From NCBI GenBank assembly GCA_003049485.1, contig PYST01000033.1:124001-188000 (forward strand): a stretch of 64,000 nt of DNA, in the 5' to 3' direction. Of the stretch, positions 9,375-21,666 are shown piece by piece. The position numbers were made by a program, and so were the translations under genes. Source of the DNA: Ophioceras dolichostomum (Eukaryota > Ascomycota > Sordariomycetes > Magnaporthales > Ophioceraceae). Below the pieces are notes generated by a model, which had not been told where the DNA came from, searched no databases, and saw nothing but the letters and a program-made list of their open reading frames with translations. How positions within the stretch are numbered: the first letter of the stretch is position 1; every line of letters starts with the position of its first letter.

Positions 9375-12300
9375 CTTGACGCACTCCGAATCGTCTTCGG
9401 CGGCCTAAGAGCCAAGAGAAGAGCCGACCGTCCAAGGAGTGGAACGCAAGAGCGGGGTGCGAGAGGCCAATTCGCCTCGAGGCCAAGGCGGTGTGTCGCG
9501 TTGATTAGGTAGGTAGTCGATAAGATACTCGAGGCTTATAATGTTTGCTTGCTCGAGATTCTGGTTTCGAACTGGTGTAGCGACTTTGCGAGGGCGGAGA
9601 GACTCGAAAGCTTGCGTCGTGCTTCGTGCGCGGTGACTGCGGGCAGTCTGACAGATAAATTTAGTCGTTCCTGGGGAGGAGTTCGTCCCTGGGCTGGGAG
9701 TGGAGGTGGGGATAGCCCGGCGGTCTGGGATGGTGGTCGCTATTTCAATGCGACTACGCTTAGCCGTAGCTGATAGTGTCGACGGAGTATAAGTGCTCGG
9801 AGGTCGAATGGGTAAGTTGGGACCAAAAAGTGGCGGACGTCCAGATGGCGGATGAGAAAGGGAGGAATGGTTATGGTTATGGGTCGTATGGGATCCGAAT
9901 GAATTTAATAAGTGATGTGGTAGAGGAGTAGGATGTAGCAGTAATAGCACGCAGCAGCAACGGAGCCACACAGCGACAGCCAGCAGCGGCAGTGACAGTT
10001 TTATTGTTTGCTCGCCTCCCGGGTGTCTGCGAAAGAAAATGGGGGAAATGGCCAGCTCAAAGGGATGAATTTCCTCGTAGGGTTGGCCGGATCGTTGGAA
10101 AATGTGGACTTGGCGTCGTTGACGACTGGCTCGACTGGCTTCGATGGGCTTGACTGGCTGGAACGGTTGAACTGATAGGCGGATGGCAACGGATGGAGGG
10201 GGGGCAATCATGGATCATGGAGGGATGGAGGGGTTACAGAATACCAAAGGTACCATCAATGGAAGATACGTCGTACGAATACCCGTTGCCAGGTGCCCAA
10301 GCCGCTTTTATCGATAGGTTTGAGAGACAAGGGGGGTGTGGCTTGCGGGTTCAATGGGGGAATGTGTCTTGGTTGTAGCAGAAAACAGTAAGATCCACTC
10401 AGTCGCTCGAGTAAACCCCACCATTCTCGAGAGATTTTCTTGTTCTTCCACGGTACTTGTACGGATACGGAAAAAGGACATCATACTGTGGTAGGTAGAA
10501 AGGGATGTGATGCCGTTAGGGATGGGCCTTCGGAGCTTCGGAGCTTCGTTACTTGAGCGACACAGTTGGAAGCTATCTGCTGTCACGAGTCTGATCTCTC
10601 CAGGATGGGAGTCAGGGGATCCCTACCTACCTCACAAGTAAGCCCCAAAGCTGCTGTGTATGCCGTAATGGCAGAAGAAATGGCCAGGGTTCACACACAT
10701 TCTTGTCAGGGCCGAACCCACCATGGACTGTAGCACCCGGAATAAGTTGGTGTCCTCGACTCTCGGGAGATCAAGCTCTCTAAAGCCAAATTCTGTCACA
10801 CAAGGTGACCTCAGCTGGTGGTGCTGGTCGAATGCTTGGATGCCGCGTTGCTTTTTCTGGTGCATCTGGGGTTCCCGACGACCAAAAAGTCCGCAACTGG
10901 CTGGTATCGAGAGCTGGGTGACGCTAACTGAGTCTGTACCATATGCAAGGCACGTCCGCGCCGTGGCGGTTTAAGGGCCTCTGGCTGGATGGATGGTGTC
11001 GGTAAGGCTTTAGTTTGGGCTCGACTGCCTTGAGCTTCTTCCCCCTCTATTCGAGCAATGGAGAGACGAGAATACAGCAGTCGTCACCGTGCAGGCCGTA
11101 GTGGAGCGGTGCCGGCGCCGAGACTGGTTGGAAGGAATGCTCAAAGAAGAGTCAGGAACCAGGGTGGATGGATGCCAGCCAGCAAACTGCAGAGACAACA
11201 TCACTCACTGAACCACTCTCCGCTGACAAAAGATACCAGGGCTTCGTTCACGAAAATGCACGGTAGAAGATTGCAGCAAATCGGTGCTGTCCGTTTTCTT
11301 CCGCTGGCTCGCTTTGGCTCGCTTGTGGCTGGTTTCCTGCCCGATGCCCACAGGCTTCTTGTCTTCGGGTATCAATGGCCACCTCTTGGCTGACCGCAAC
11401 TCGACTGAGCGTTTTTGTTCTTTCTTTCTTCTTCTCACAAAGCCCCCCTTGTATCAAGCCCTCACTCTGTCCGGTTCCGGCCAGGATTGTTCCGACCGAC
11501 TAGGTTCGAAGAGCCTCAAATAGTGGGTAAGTTCTTGGTCCAAAGGTGCATTCTTCTTCTCTATCCCCTCTTCCATGGAAGCGGAAGCTGTTGGAACGTC
11601 CAAAGGGGATTACGTGAACTTCATGGAGGAGACGTAACTCTACGTGCGTGTGCGGAGTCGAACCCCGAGAAGCCACCAACGATATGGCAGGTTATCCTAT
11701 CATGAAGAAGCATAGAGAAGCATGGAACTAATAAATCACGCTACGGCTGTATGATGAGAGCACTCCCCCCTCTTTGTCCTTCGTTCTGCTGCTGTGACTA
11801 TAAAATGCAATGTCTCAGCCACTCGCATGGATGCTCTCAGCAGCAAAGCAACGGCATCAGCAACGGCAACAACCCAAAGCGAGCCCTTATCAAAAGTGCA
11901 AAAGTAAGCGGATCCTGTGGTGGGAATCCGGAGCAACCAGGTCGTGACGCGTTCTCATGCTTGCTGTTGCTTCCTATTGCTTCCTGTTGCACTTCCCCAA
12001 ACCCCACGATTTTCCCTCCCACAAACGAAAGACTTGCCGTGTTCGGTGCGCCGCTCCTGGCCAATTCGAGCCGAGTTCGAACTTGTCTACCAGCCAGTTC
12101 CCATTGGCTGGCAAATGGGAGGAACCCAAAGACCCAAAAAGAGAATGGACGGATGTGCGGGCGGTTCCCGTCTCGCCTCCTTTTCGAGAGGGCCAATTGG
12201 TCTTGTTCTATACCCTCCATCACAAATAACATTTCCAGACGAACTGTTGTCGAAGAGGAGACCGACGATGGGGCAGCAAGCTAGAAATGGGAGCATTTCA

Positions 12301-15300
12301 TCGTGATTCTTTTTTGAACGAAACAAACACCCGAAATCCGGAGAGCCTGTTTTGATTCCCATCTCACGACAGACAACATGACAGTCCGTTGCTTGGTTGC
12401 TCGGTGCCGGTCGTTGTCAAGTGATTATTGATTGGGTTGATTGGCAGGACGACAACGGGCCGGTTCGTGTAAGATGGAGGGTCTGGACGACTTCCATCTC
12501 GCTCTCCGGTCTCCAGTCCTCCTTTTTGTTCGGCCATCATCGTCGCAGTTGCGCGAGCAGATCTGCAGGTCATACTGCCGTGTTCACGTTCGTGCTATAA
12601 TTTTTTCCTGTGTAGCGGTTGTCTCGGAGATGGTCCCAAGCAGCATCAGCAGCGCAGTGCGGCGTTATGAGACACAAAAACTGCACGTACATGTGGCTCA
12701 AAAGGAGGCACATCTCGTATCTTACTAAAACACATTCATACATACAACAACATCCACACATCCGTCGCCACCAAAAAAGATAAATGTCAAAAAAGTTTGA
12801 TGGCAGCTAGGAATCTCACACAGGTGGGCGGCGGCGCCACGGGAAGCAGCCAGCCAGTTACCGGAATCTTGTTGCAGTGAGTCAAAAAGATCAATTTGTG
12901 CCACGGGCTGACGGACGACTTTGACTGGCTCATAGGGTCGTAGGCAAGAAGGATGGAGGGTATGCTGCATACAATGCATTGACGCAAGTGCAGGGGTGGA
13001 GAAGGAAAAAAACACAAAAGGGCAAAGCAACCAGAGCAGCAACCACAGAGAGGCGCTCTAAAGAGATGACGGGACAAAAAAAGACCAAACGAGACTACCG
13101 TCGTTGGGTAATCGGACGTCGAAACGAAACATGGACATCCTGAATGAGGCCTCAACACTGGGTCCCGTGACACAACCCGGGACGCGAACAGAGTCCCGGG
13201 GCGCTTCTTGAACAAGGGTTTCGTCAAAAGAAATCTGCAGATTCCCGAGCTGCCTTACCTCCCTACCCTGGAACTGCTGTTTCTGGGGTCGAACTGGTCC
13301 GACGTTGACCGGAACGAGAGACCGACCGTGGAGTGTGAGCAGAAGTGCCCATCAATCTAGAAACGAAACATTGATGAGGCTGAGCGAGCGACGAGGAAAC
13401 GACACATTTTGGGAAACACCCGACTCCCCACTCCTTCGAACGTGCAGAAAAAGGTAAGGCAAAAAAAAAGGCTCATAATAGAGACACTCCTTGTTGGCAC
13501 CAGAGATTTTATTTCCAGACAGTCTAAGTAGTATCCTAAGTTTCCTCAGTGCTGGGACTTCCCGGCATCCCAGAAATTCGAGAAGGATTGACGACATACC
13601 GAAGTCGAACTACCAAACAGCTTGCCTCGAAGACCGGCTCGGCGGGCCATCCCGGGTCGACAAAATGGGCGGGCGGCGGCCGAGTGACCGACCCGACCGA
13701 CCTGGCCGCCGCCAAGACAGACTACTCCTCATATGCGCAAAAAAGGCACAAAAAGACCAAGTGATTTAGAGCCTGCAGCACACACGGCAGGAGTGGGCGA
13801 GGGAGTCCAACAGGAAAAAGAAAAATCGCAAACCCGTCTCATACTGCGCAAATGAGCAAAACTAAAACCTCGTGTTGATGACGATAGGAAACATATACGG
13901 CAACAACCTGTGACCTGCGTGCCTTATTGGCTTCGAATCGTGTCTTCCTTAGTCTTCCTCACAACACCCAAAAATGGCATCTGCCTTTTGCCTTCTTTCA
14001 TCGCCAAGGTAGGCAGCTTAGGTACGTAAGGTTGGTGGTGGTGGGGGCTCAATAAGGGCGAAGAAAGAAGAGCCTTTTGCCGATACGGCACCGCCGCACA
14101 AATACAGAAATGCATAAAAAGGCAGCTAGCTGGCTGGCTGGCTTGGATGAAAGGATACCCTTTCTTTGGGTGAAGCTATCGCGCTCCTCTGTGTGGCCGG
14201 ATACGGAAAATCGACGGGAATGGACCACGACGGGAACGACGACACCACCACGCCATCCCATCCCACATTTAACGTCCCACACCGCCTTTTCTTCTTCCCT
14301 CCCCTCCACACACCCATCCTCGCCTGCCCCGCCGCCTTCTTCGTGGTAGGTAGACATGCACACCAGAGTGAGGGTTGGTGAAGGTAGTAGTGCACCAGTT
14401 CGGCAGCAGGCAGGCAGGGAATGCGCTTGTCAAAGAACGCCACGTACAAGCCAACGCGCCACCACCCACCAATGTGGATGGAGCCTCGATCCGAGGCGGG
14501 CTGGAACTGGAGTTGAGTTGAATGGGGGCTTTTTGTTTGTGTGCAAGTGAGGGACGGACGGGAATGGACTTTTGCTGCTCTGGACCAATCCCCTCGTGCT
14601 GCTGCGTCGGTTCGAAAACGCAAACTGCAACCGCAAACATGCATCCATCCGCAACGAGAATAAACGATGTGGGGGTATTATTGTTGCAAAAGGGTGAAGA
14701 GGAGGGAAGGAAGTGGCGAGATTTCTTGAGCGTGACTATTTGGCCCCCAAAAGTCCGTTAGATCGTCGTCGCCATCGCAGACTGGGCTTGTGAAGGGAGT
14801 CATCCCGGCGAGGAGGACGAATTCGGGAGAACGGCTCAAAGAGAGCAAACTCTCAACATCCTGAGAGAGTATACCCACCTAGATAGGACTCGCGATGAAC
14901 GAAGACTCAGATGGAAAGGAGAGCCAGACCAGACATCCACGTACCTCTGAGCCATCCATCCATCACTGCCTACTTGGTACCAAACACCGCACCGCAAGAT
15001 AGATATCCCGCAACTAGGTAGGTAGGGCAGGGTTGGAGCACGGATGCAATGAATGCATCGGCCAGGTTCGCCACCAACAAGCAAACTGCGAGGCCGTATC
15101 CGGCAGCATGACAACCGGCCATCAGAGGAGACAGGCCGACACCCTTGTTCCAAAGATAGACCCAAAATGTCGAGACAGATCAGAGAGATAGATAGTCGGT
15201 ACCTATTTTGAATCCGTGATGATAGCTGCCTCTGATCCAACTAGGCAGCGTCTTTGTTCCGTATGTTGTGCATGTGCCATGCTGCCATGTTGGCTACGGC

Positions 15301-15813
15301 TGCCTGCACCGACGGAGGAAGGTTGAGGTGGTGATGTGATGTGATATGCCACGATGCTCTTTAACGCCAAGGATGCGTGGAAGACCGAGACCACACGCCG
15401 CGCTGGGAATCGTGGTGATCTGTGATCGACGAGTGTCTGCATGCCTTAGCCTTGCTAGTGACGATAGACTTGATCCAATCCGGGTTCTAACAGCTTTTGC
15501 GTCCGGGGGTCTGGAGGAAGAGAGCGCGCATGCATGCAGCTCGGAGCCAGGTCCATCCTTGCTACCTAGTAGGCAGAAGAAAACGAGGCGTCCAATCCGT
15601 CCGTTCGAGGTTGAGGCTGACGACAAAAATGCAATCTTCCGTCCGTCTTTAGTTTTGATGAGGAGATCAACGATGAATGCCAGCACATCGCAACCCCGTT
15701 TTATGTTCCGGGGCATATCCCAGCCGGATGCAGATCCCCTTTTCGGCTCCACTGCAGAGCAGCCTGAGCAACTGTGAAGAGTCTGGATGTTCAGGCGGCA
15801 GTGGTGCCTCTAT
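9375..15813. other. Long non-coding stretch (6.4 kb)
   Basis: This lies between the 5' end of the Pro-rich gene and the 3' end of the EEP hydrolase gene, both on the minus strand. A 268-codon minus-strand frame at 9405-10211 ends 30 bases before the Pro-rich gene and has leader-like low-complexity composition, so I read it as 5' untranslated sequence. Other frames are short, with random-looking composition. Short GTAGGTAGG/CCTACCTAC motifs recur (about 9506, 10491, 10623, 14344, 15013). No tRNA was recognised. Confidence 0.5.
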
Positions 15814-16839
15814 CTACGTCCAAGAGAACGACATCTCTAGGTCTGCCACGACAGCGCGGTGATCGGAAAGGAAGACCCCATCGTCGAACTTATTCGGCAG
15901 GATGCCGTACGCGGAAGTCGTGACGCCCCATTCCGCGGTTGCTGCTGACAACGACGATGTGGATTCCCTGTGTGGGGGGCGGTACCTCATGAACAAGAAG
16001 TCTATCCGCGACGGCACCCCGTCCGGCTCGTCGAACGACGTGTAGGTGAGCACTCCGTTGCCGTATCTCTTCTCCGCGGGAACGAGATTCATGAGGTCGA
16101 TCATGTGCTCCAGTTCCGGTCCCGGGGGATGCGGAGAAGGAGAGGGCGGTATCGGGGTGGTGATGATCTTGTACGCGTCGTCCCCGTCCGGCGTGCTGTT
16201 GAAGTCCCCACCGAGGAACACGGGCAGGACGGCGGGGCGGAAATGACCACCAGCGCCGCCGCCGCCGCCGTGCACGGGAGGAGCAGACCACTCCGCCGCG
16301 AACCTGAGCAGGAGCTTCGCGCTCTCCCTGCGCGCCACCACGCCGACGTGGTCGAGGTGCGTGCTCATGACCACGACGTGTACGCCCCTAGCCCTGTGCC
16401 GGAACCGGCCGATGGTCACGACCCGGCGGCAGGCGGCGTCCCACCCGAACGAAGGCACATCCGGCGTCTCGCTGAGCCAGTACGTCTGGCTACGCTCGCA
16501 CGCCCACGCATCCCGCCGGTAGAACACTGGCGAGTACTCGCCTTCGGTCTCGCCGTCGTCCCTGGCGCGGCCCAGGCGTGCCCACGACGGCCCTAGGCCT
16601 TGCGAGATGTCCTCCAGCTGGGAGTGGAGCACCTCCTGGAGGCAGATGAAGGCCGAGTCGTGGCCCGCCGTGAGGAAGGACAGCTGTGCGCAGAACTTTG
16701 GGCAGCGCACCGGCCAGAGCTCCTCGCCGGGGGCGGGCGAGGTGGTCGCGTACCGCACGTTGTGGGTGATGAGGCGGAGGGGGAGCGGCGCTCGGCTTGT
16801 GGCTGCTGCTTCCATTCTCTCGTCGCTTATTTCACCCAT
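15814..16839 (-). CDS. Endonuclease/exonuclease/phosphatase (EEP) superfamily hydrolase
   Basis: The EEP fold contains Mg-dependent phosphodiesterases and phosphatases: nucleases, sphingomyelinases, inositol phosphatases and CCR4-type deadenylases. All core motifs are visible in the 341-aa protein: THNVRY (residues 25-30, metal-binding Asn27), LQEV (67-70, Glu69), STHLDH (159-164, catalytic His), GGDFNSTPD (210-218) and a final SDHRAV near residue 328, so it is probably active. The frame stays open for 135 more codons to 17244, but that part has no family similarity and looks like leader sequence; the ATG at 16839-16837 just before the domain is the better start. Stop is TAG at 15816-15814. 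There is no signal peptide from this start, so it is probably intracellular. The short, compact form resembles fungal EEP proteins of unknown substrate. Which phosphodiester it cleaves cannot be told. Confidence 0.85.
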   Translation of the reverse strand: MGEISDERMEAAATSRAPLPLRLITHNVRYATTSPAPGEELWPVRCPKFCAQLSFLTAGHDSAFICLQEVLHSQLEDISQGLGPSWARLGRARDDGETEGEYSPVFYRRDAWACERSQTYWLSETPDVPSFGWDAACRRVVTIGRFRHRARGVHVVVMSTHLDHVGVVARRESAKLLLRFAAEWSAPPVHGGGGGAGGHFRPAVLPVFLGGDFNSTPDGDDAYKIITTPIPPSPSPHPPGPELEHMIDLMNLVPAEKRYGNGVLTYTSFDEPDGVPSRIDFLFMRYRPPHRESTSSLSAATAEWGVTTSAYGILPNKFDDGVFLSDHRAVVADLEMSFSWT

Positions 16840-19800
16840 CTTTTTAGGTCGGCCTCCCTCCCTCCTTCGGAGGAAAGTCTGAGAAAAGATTCGGGTCCTC
16901 GGATTTTTCTCTTGGGGACTTAGCAGCCTACCTACTACTGACCTAGTACTAACTAAACTTAGGCTAGGAATGAGGTGAGCCTGTGAAGGGAATAATGATG
17001 GCGGGGGAGAAAGTCGACGCGCGTCGATTCTGAGATATGATGGATGAGCTGACTCGAGGCTCTCGGAAACCCGCCAACCGACGGCGAGATTGTTAGAAGG
17101 GGTCCTGATGAAGCCGGTGACCCCGTTCAAGAAGATGGAGTCACAACCGATTCCTTTTCTCGTGTGCCCGCAGTCGTCAAGATCATCATCAAACTCGAAC
17201 CTCGAAGCGTTCTTGAAGTTGGTGAGTGGAACCATTTCCCCCAACGGATGATGAAACGAACACCTTACGTCGAGTCACGTGGATCTGCCTGAAGCTCCGT
17301 TCAAGAGAGCATCGCCGTTCACCACTGGCTTTGACCGCCTGGGTTCAAACCGATCGTCACGACTTCCACAACTTCTCGAGATTCTAGTTAGCCGATATCT
17401 GAGTAGAGGGTTCTTCTACCATTCTCCCTTATCTAGGTGACAGGTCAGTCGAACACCGAGCTTGTAAGACTCGGATATTGTCCATCAATCAATCACATGA
17501 GTCTTGGATGCTGCGTGCGTGCTGATTATCTTCTCGGCGGCGCTCCTTCCCGTCCGCTTCTTCCCACCACCTCCTGCTTCTCTCTTTCACCAGGAAGGAC
17601 AGCACCTCGCGAGCAACTGCTTCGCTCGTACAACCATCCATTCAACGCGGAAGGGAAGCTTTCGTCTTCCTTCTCACCAATATCACCAGAGAAAATCACA
17701 CCGCTCGGACCTCGCCCCGCCCCGCCCCCACAAAGTGAACGAAGACGATCTCTCATGGTTGCGACGATTCCATTCCATTCTGATAAATCCCATCATAAAA
17801 TCCCATCAGGCTGGTGTTTTAGTGCTGATGGCTAAGGTAGCGGATGGCTGATGGCTGACATAGCTGACACTGGCACTTGCACACACATACACACACCTTC
17901 AACCGACCGACCGACATGGCCCCGAACCCTGACCGACGGGGATGGAATTACTGGGCGAGATTTCACAAGTTCAGTGCGGAATAGATGGGATGGGGATAGG
18001 GCGCTTGGGATGGTTCCTAGCTTTTCGTCCGACCTTACCTACGTGCTCACTGCCATGCTGGTCATGGGCAGATGATCATGGAACTCGAGAGATACATGGA
18101 CCACCTTGCTGGCGTCAACCTGGCCTGGGGGGAGACGAACCCGACTGACTGACTGGGTAAGAACTGGACTGACATGGCGTCTCATTGTCGTTCGCTCGCC
18201 AGACTCGAATGGTGGTGTGTCGCACTTGGGTGACTTGTTACGGATACCTATCATGTGGTCCCCATGATAACTAACCTCTGCGTCGAGTTCTTCCTCACAA
18301 CGCAGATACTGCGACGAGGGAAGGGATACAGAAGAACAGATACCAGGTAAGAGGGCGACTAACCATGGTAGGTAGGTATGCGTGAAGATCTACCTAGGTG
18401 AGCACCTGCTCGAAGAAAGTCGCACGCGTGCACAGGAAGGGAGGCCGTTCTTCGGGCGATCCACCTTGGTCGCGACCGGAAACAAGCCCCGAGAAACACG
18501 TATGCTTCGATCCGACGTACATCGCCTCCATATGCCACAGTACCTAGGACTGTTCGCTACCTCCTGCCTGGTAATTACTCGTTAGGTAGTCAGTTCAGTA
18601 GCCTGCCTGCACGATACTCGTTCCTGCGTCGTTTTCGGCGAGCAAGCGAGAGAAGAGAGCGGGGAATGAGGAGGGTCGCGTGGAGGAGGCTCAGACACCG
18701 CGCGAACGATGACTTATTTCGTCCTGGCTTGCCAGCCTAATGCCATGTCACCGGGTCGCTGGACGCGCCTGTCAATGTCTCTGAGTTGCGCCACGGCGAC
18801 GCATAATGCAAGGTACGACGACGCACTCCATCTCCTTCTCTAGGTCTCTTTTTGTTTCTTTTTCTCCATGCTCTAGAGGGGCCCGCGGGGATAAAAGAAG
18901 ACAAGATGTAAATGGTTGGGCGCACGCAACGCGTCAGTGAGTTTGGTCTTCCGTGACACGATAACGGGGAGAGTCTCAGAAGACCTGTAGATGGACTTAC
19001 ACGACCTGATAAGCACCTCACTTAGGTGGGGGGAGTCAGAACTTAGTGAAGGAACTGGAGGACCCGAACGCCACCATCGGTTTTGTCGGCAAGTTCTGTC
19101 TTTTTTTCACCTTCGCAACCTGCACCCTAGTATTCCCTTTTAATTTTTCTGATTATTTGTGATTTATCTCTCTTCTCGTTTCCTTGTTTTTGCGACCGGC
19201 AGTATTCCACAGGGAGGGTCAGATGTCGAGGAAATTTCTCATGTTGCTCCGCATCCCGAGCTTTTAGAGCCCTGGTGGCTGCCTCGTGTCTCACATTAGT
19301 GATCGCGAACTTGCACGCACCAGACATCACGGGTTTGGCTAGCTGACGCTTGTCATGTTTCGCTCGTCCGTCCTTTGTGTCTTTTTGGGGCGCTACCGAG
19401 CTTTCCGCCCCGGACGCGAAGGCTTAGGGCCGCCCGACACTCGCCGCGGTGTCTGTGGTCTTGGGGTTTGTGACCCCCTCCTCCTATCCCTCCACCCCTT
19501 CTCGATTCCCTCAGTTTCTACATACAATAAGCGTTATGTGCTTAGCTCCGTCGTTCCGGCGACGGCGAGCTATCATATTTCTCATCGTTAGCTCTGTGTA
19601 AGTTTTTGGCGTCGGTGATCGAACTGCTTTCTGCACATTGCATCCTCCAGCCAGCCCATTTACCAGGCTAGCAACCAATCTCGGGCGTGAATCATTGGCC
19701 GCCACCCCTGCAGGAAGTGGCAGGGCGCCCACTAGTACTGAGCACCATACCAAGGCTGGTCAATTTTTGCCCCGCAGTGTGTGAGACATCCTCACATCGA

Positions 19801-20724
19801 AGCTGAACAGGCTTGGGCTTGGCTGATGGGATGACCACCATCATCGGATTCGCCCAGCGAGTGTGAGTGCGCTGCGTGCCCTGTGCGTGCCTGTTTGAAC
19901 GAGCAAGGCCGGCAGGCAGGCAGCCTTGGTCAATCTTGGTTGGCGTATTGCTCACCGGTGACGGCGAAATTGCCAGCCCTTTCTGGAAAAAAAGGCGACC
20001 GGAAGACAGAAGGAACCCCAGAGTTGGTGTGCACTACCTCTTAGTACTCCTCCTGACCGACCTCCTTTCCATCCCATCCGGAGCCTTTCCTGTTCTTCTC
20101 CTCAGCTCGGTATAAAAGCTTGGCCGCTGCTGCTTTCGGTTCTCGTGGTTGCCCTCCTTCTCCGTCACACTCACTCGGATTCCCTCTTTTGATTTTTTTC
20201 GTCCCCTCTCCCCTCTTCCACACCCTCTTTCCCCTTCGTGTTCCACCACAGCTGGGTAATTATTTTTTCGTGCTGGGAAGTGCTTTTCGTATGCTCGGGC
20301 GGCGGAAAGCGTGGGACGACCTGTAATATCTTTTCCCTTTTTTCGCCCTCTCCTCTGGTGAGATACAGTCTTGAGCCGGCCAGGCCGGCGGGTAGCGTTT
20401 GGTTCATTTTATCTTGATGAGCCTGTCCCCCGGCTGTGCTCCCTGATCCCTTCCCGCTCCCGTCTCTTACATGCCGCCGTCGGTATCTGCTGTGCCGCCT
20501 GGAACCGGACCACTGGATACACAGGAGTTCGCCTGTTCATTTCGACCGGACCGCCTCCTTTTTTTTTTAGTCGACCACTATAAAGAGAGAGAAAGAGGAC
20601 CCATCCGTCTGGTTCTCCCATCCATACACATACATAATATCCCCGTCCCCCTTCGACCGCACCTCCTCCACCACCACTGCTACCTGCTCGTCGGGCCTCG
20701 TCAGTGGCAAGGACACATAACAAG
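16840..20724. other. Long non-coding region between divergent genes (3.9 kb)
   Basis: This is the shared upstream region of the EEP hydrolase gene (minus) and the acidic-protein gene (plus). It includes GTAGGTAGG-type motifs at about 16924 and 18368, T-rich tracts near 19095-19200 and 20330-20345, and a CT-rich stretch typical of a fungal transcribed leader at 20160-20240. No protein-like frame was found. Confidence 0.5.
20578..20585 (+). promoter_or_regulatory. TATA-like box (CTATAAAG)
   Basis: CTATAAAG lies 140-147 bases before the ATG at 20725 and is followed by a CT-rich leader, as expected of a fungal core promoter. The assignment rests on sequence and position only. Confidence 0.4.
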
Positions 20725-21666
20725 ATGGCTCGTGCGAGACCAGTGTCGTCGTCCTACCACGACAGTAACCACCACGTCGGCTCGTGGCCCCCGACGCAGA
20801 TCCGCCTCGTCGGCGGCAGTGCCATGCACGGGGACGATGCTGCCCACGATGGAGACATCCCGCTCCTGGACAGAGATCCGGACCTGGCCTTCATCGACGA
20901 GGACCCCCTGACCTACTTCCTCACGCCCGCCCCTTCCCTCGGCGATCAAGACGCGGACGGCGACCTGGACATGATGGACTTCGACGCCGGCATTGAGGAC
21001 GCCTCGCACCCTCCCCACATCGTCCGCTCCGTCAGCCCGTCCTCCCTCGATGGCGGCTCCACGACGGCGGCAACTACCACCGCCGCTGGCGGAGTGCGAA
21101 GCCGCTTCGCGAGCGCTTTCCGGCCTCCCACGCCGCCGCGGTCTCCGCCCGCCCACATGGCCTCCGACCCGGCGGACTCCACCACGGACGACGACGACGA
21201 GGACGACGACGAGGACTACATCCGCCTGGGCCAGAACTTCCGCCTGCCGTCGCCGCCGTTCTCGCTGCGCGACTTCGCGTCCCTCAAGGCCCGCAAGGAC
21301 GCCCGCCACGCCGCCGCGGCCGCGGCCACGGACCCGCTGATGATGCTCACCCCGCCCTCGGCGTCGTTTCCGCCCGGTCCTGTGGCGATCTCCTCGCTGG
21401 CGGGCCGCGGGAGGGTGTCTGCGAGGTTCGGACACTCGCCTCGGCGCGGCTCGTCGCACCGCCGCAGGCTGTCGCCGCACTCGTGGCGGGAGCCTAGCCC
21501 GGACGTCTGGAGCATCGAGGAGGTGCCCGAGGAGGACGCTAGGGCCGATGCCGTTGAGGATGCCGCCGTTGCCTCAACCGCTGCCGGTGCTGATTCTGCT
21601 GCCGTGAAGGAAGCGGTGGCAGTACAGGCGAAACCAAAAAAGAGGGTGAGGTTCGCCCTCCCCTGA
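20725..21666 (+). CDS. Acidic disordered protein with C-terminal KKRVRFALP motif
   Basis: The 313-aa frame starts at ATG 20725, the first ATG of an open stretch that begins slightly upstream with GTG, and ends TGA at 21664-21666. It is disordered: Asp-rich at about residues 50-90, a DDDDEDDDEDY run near residue 155, Ala-rich tracts, and Pro/Arg/Ser-rich sequence with SP sites (FGHSPRRGSSHRRR). The only clearly conserved-looking element is the basic-hydrophobic C-terminal tail KKRVRFALP, a short linear motif I have seen at the end of other unnamed fungal proteins. The order of the motif LGQNFRLPSPPFSLRDFASL after the acidic run may also be conserved. There is no domain and no transmembrane helix; a nuclear or cytosolic regulator is possible but not shown. 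Confidence 0.7.
   Translation: MARARPVSSSYHDSNHHVGSWPPTQIRLVGGSAMHGDDAAHDGDIPLLDRDPDLAFIDEDPLTYFLTPAPSLGDQDADGDLDMMDFDAGIEDASHPPHIVRSVSPSSLDGGSTTAATTTAAGGVRSRFASAFRPPTPPRSPPAHMASDPADSTTDDDDEDDDEDYIRLGQNFRLPSPPFSLRDFASLKARKDARHAAAAAATDPLMMLTPPSASFPPGPVAISSLAGRGRVSARFGHSPRRGSSHRRRLSPHSWREPSPDVWSIEEVPEEDARADAVEDAAVASTAAGADSAAVKEAVAVQAKPKKRVRFALP

Noticed and set aside
9405..10211. 268-codon minus-strand frame just upstream of the Pro-rich gene
   Set aside because: It starts with ATG but has leader-like composition (CT-rich, His/Pro/Ser) and no domain, and it stops 30 bases before the next start; more likely 5' untranslated sequence.
11640..11690. Possible tRNA on the minus strand (GGGGTTCGACTCC)
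   Set aside because: The loop resembles a T-loop but the stem does not pair, and no anticodon arm or acceptor stem fits.
16840..17244. N-terminal extension of the EEP hydrolase to 476 aa
   Set aside because: The extra 135 residues show no similarity to the family, and the domain begins directly after the inner ATG at 16839.
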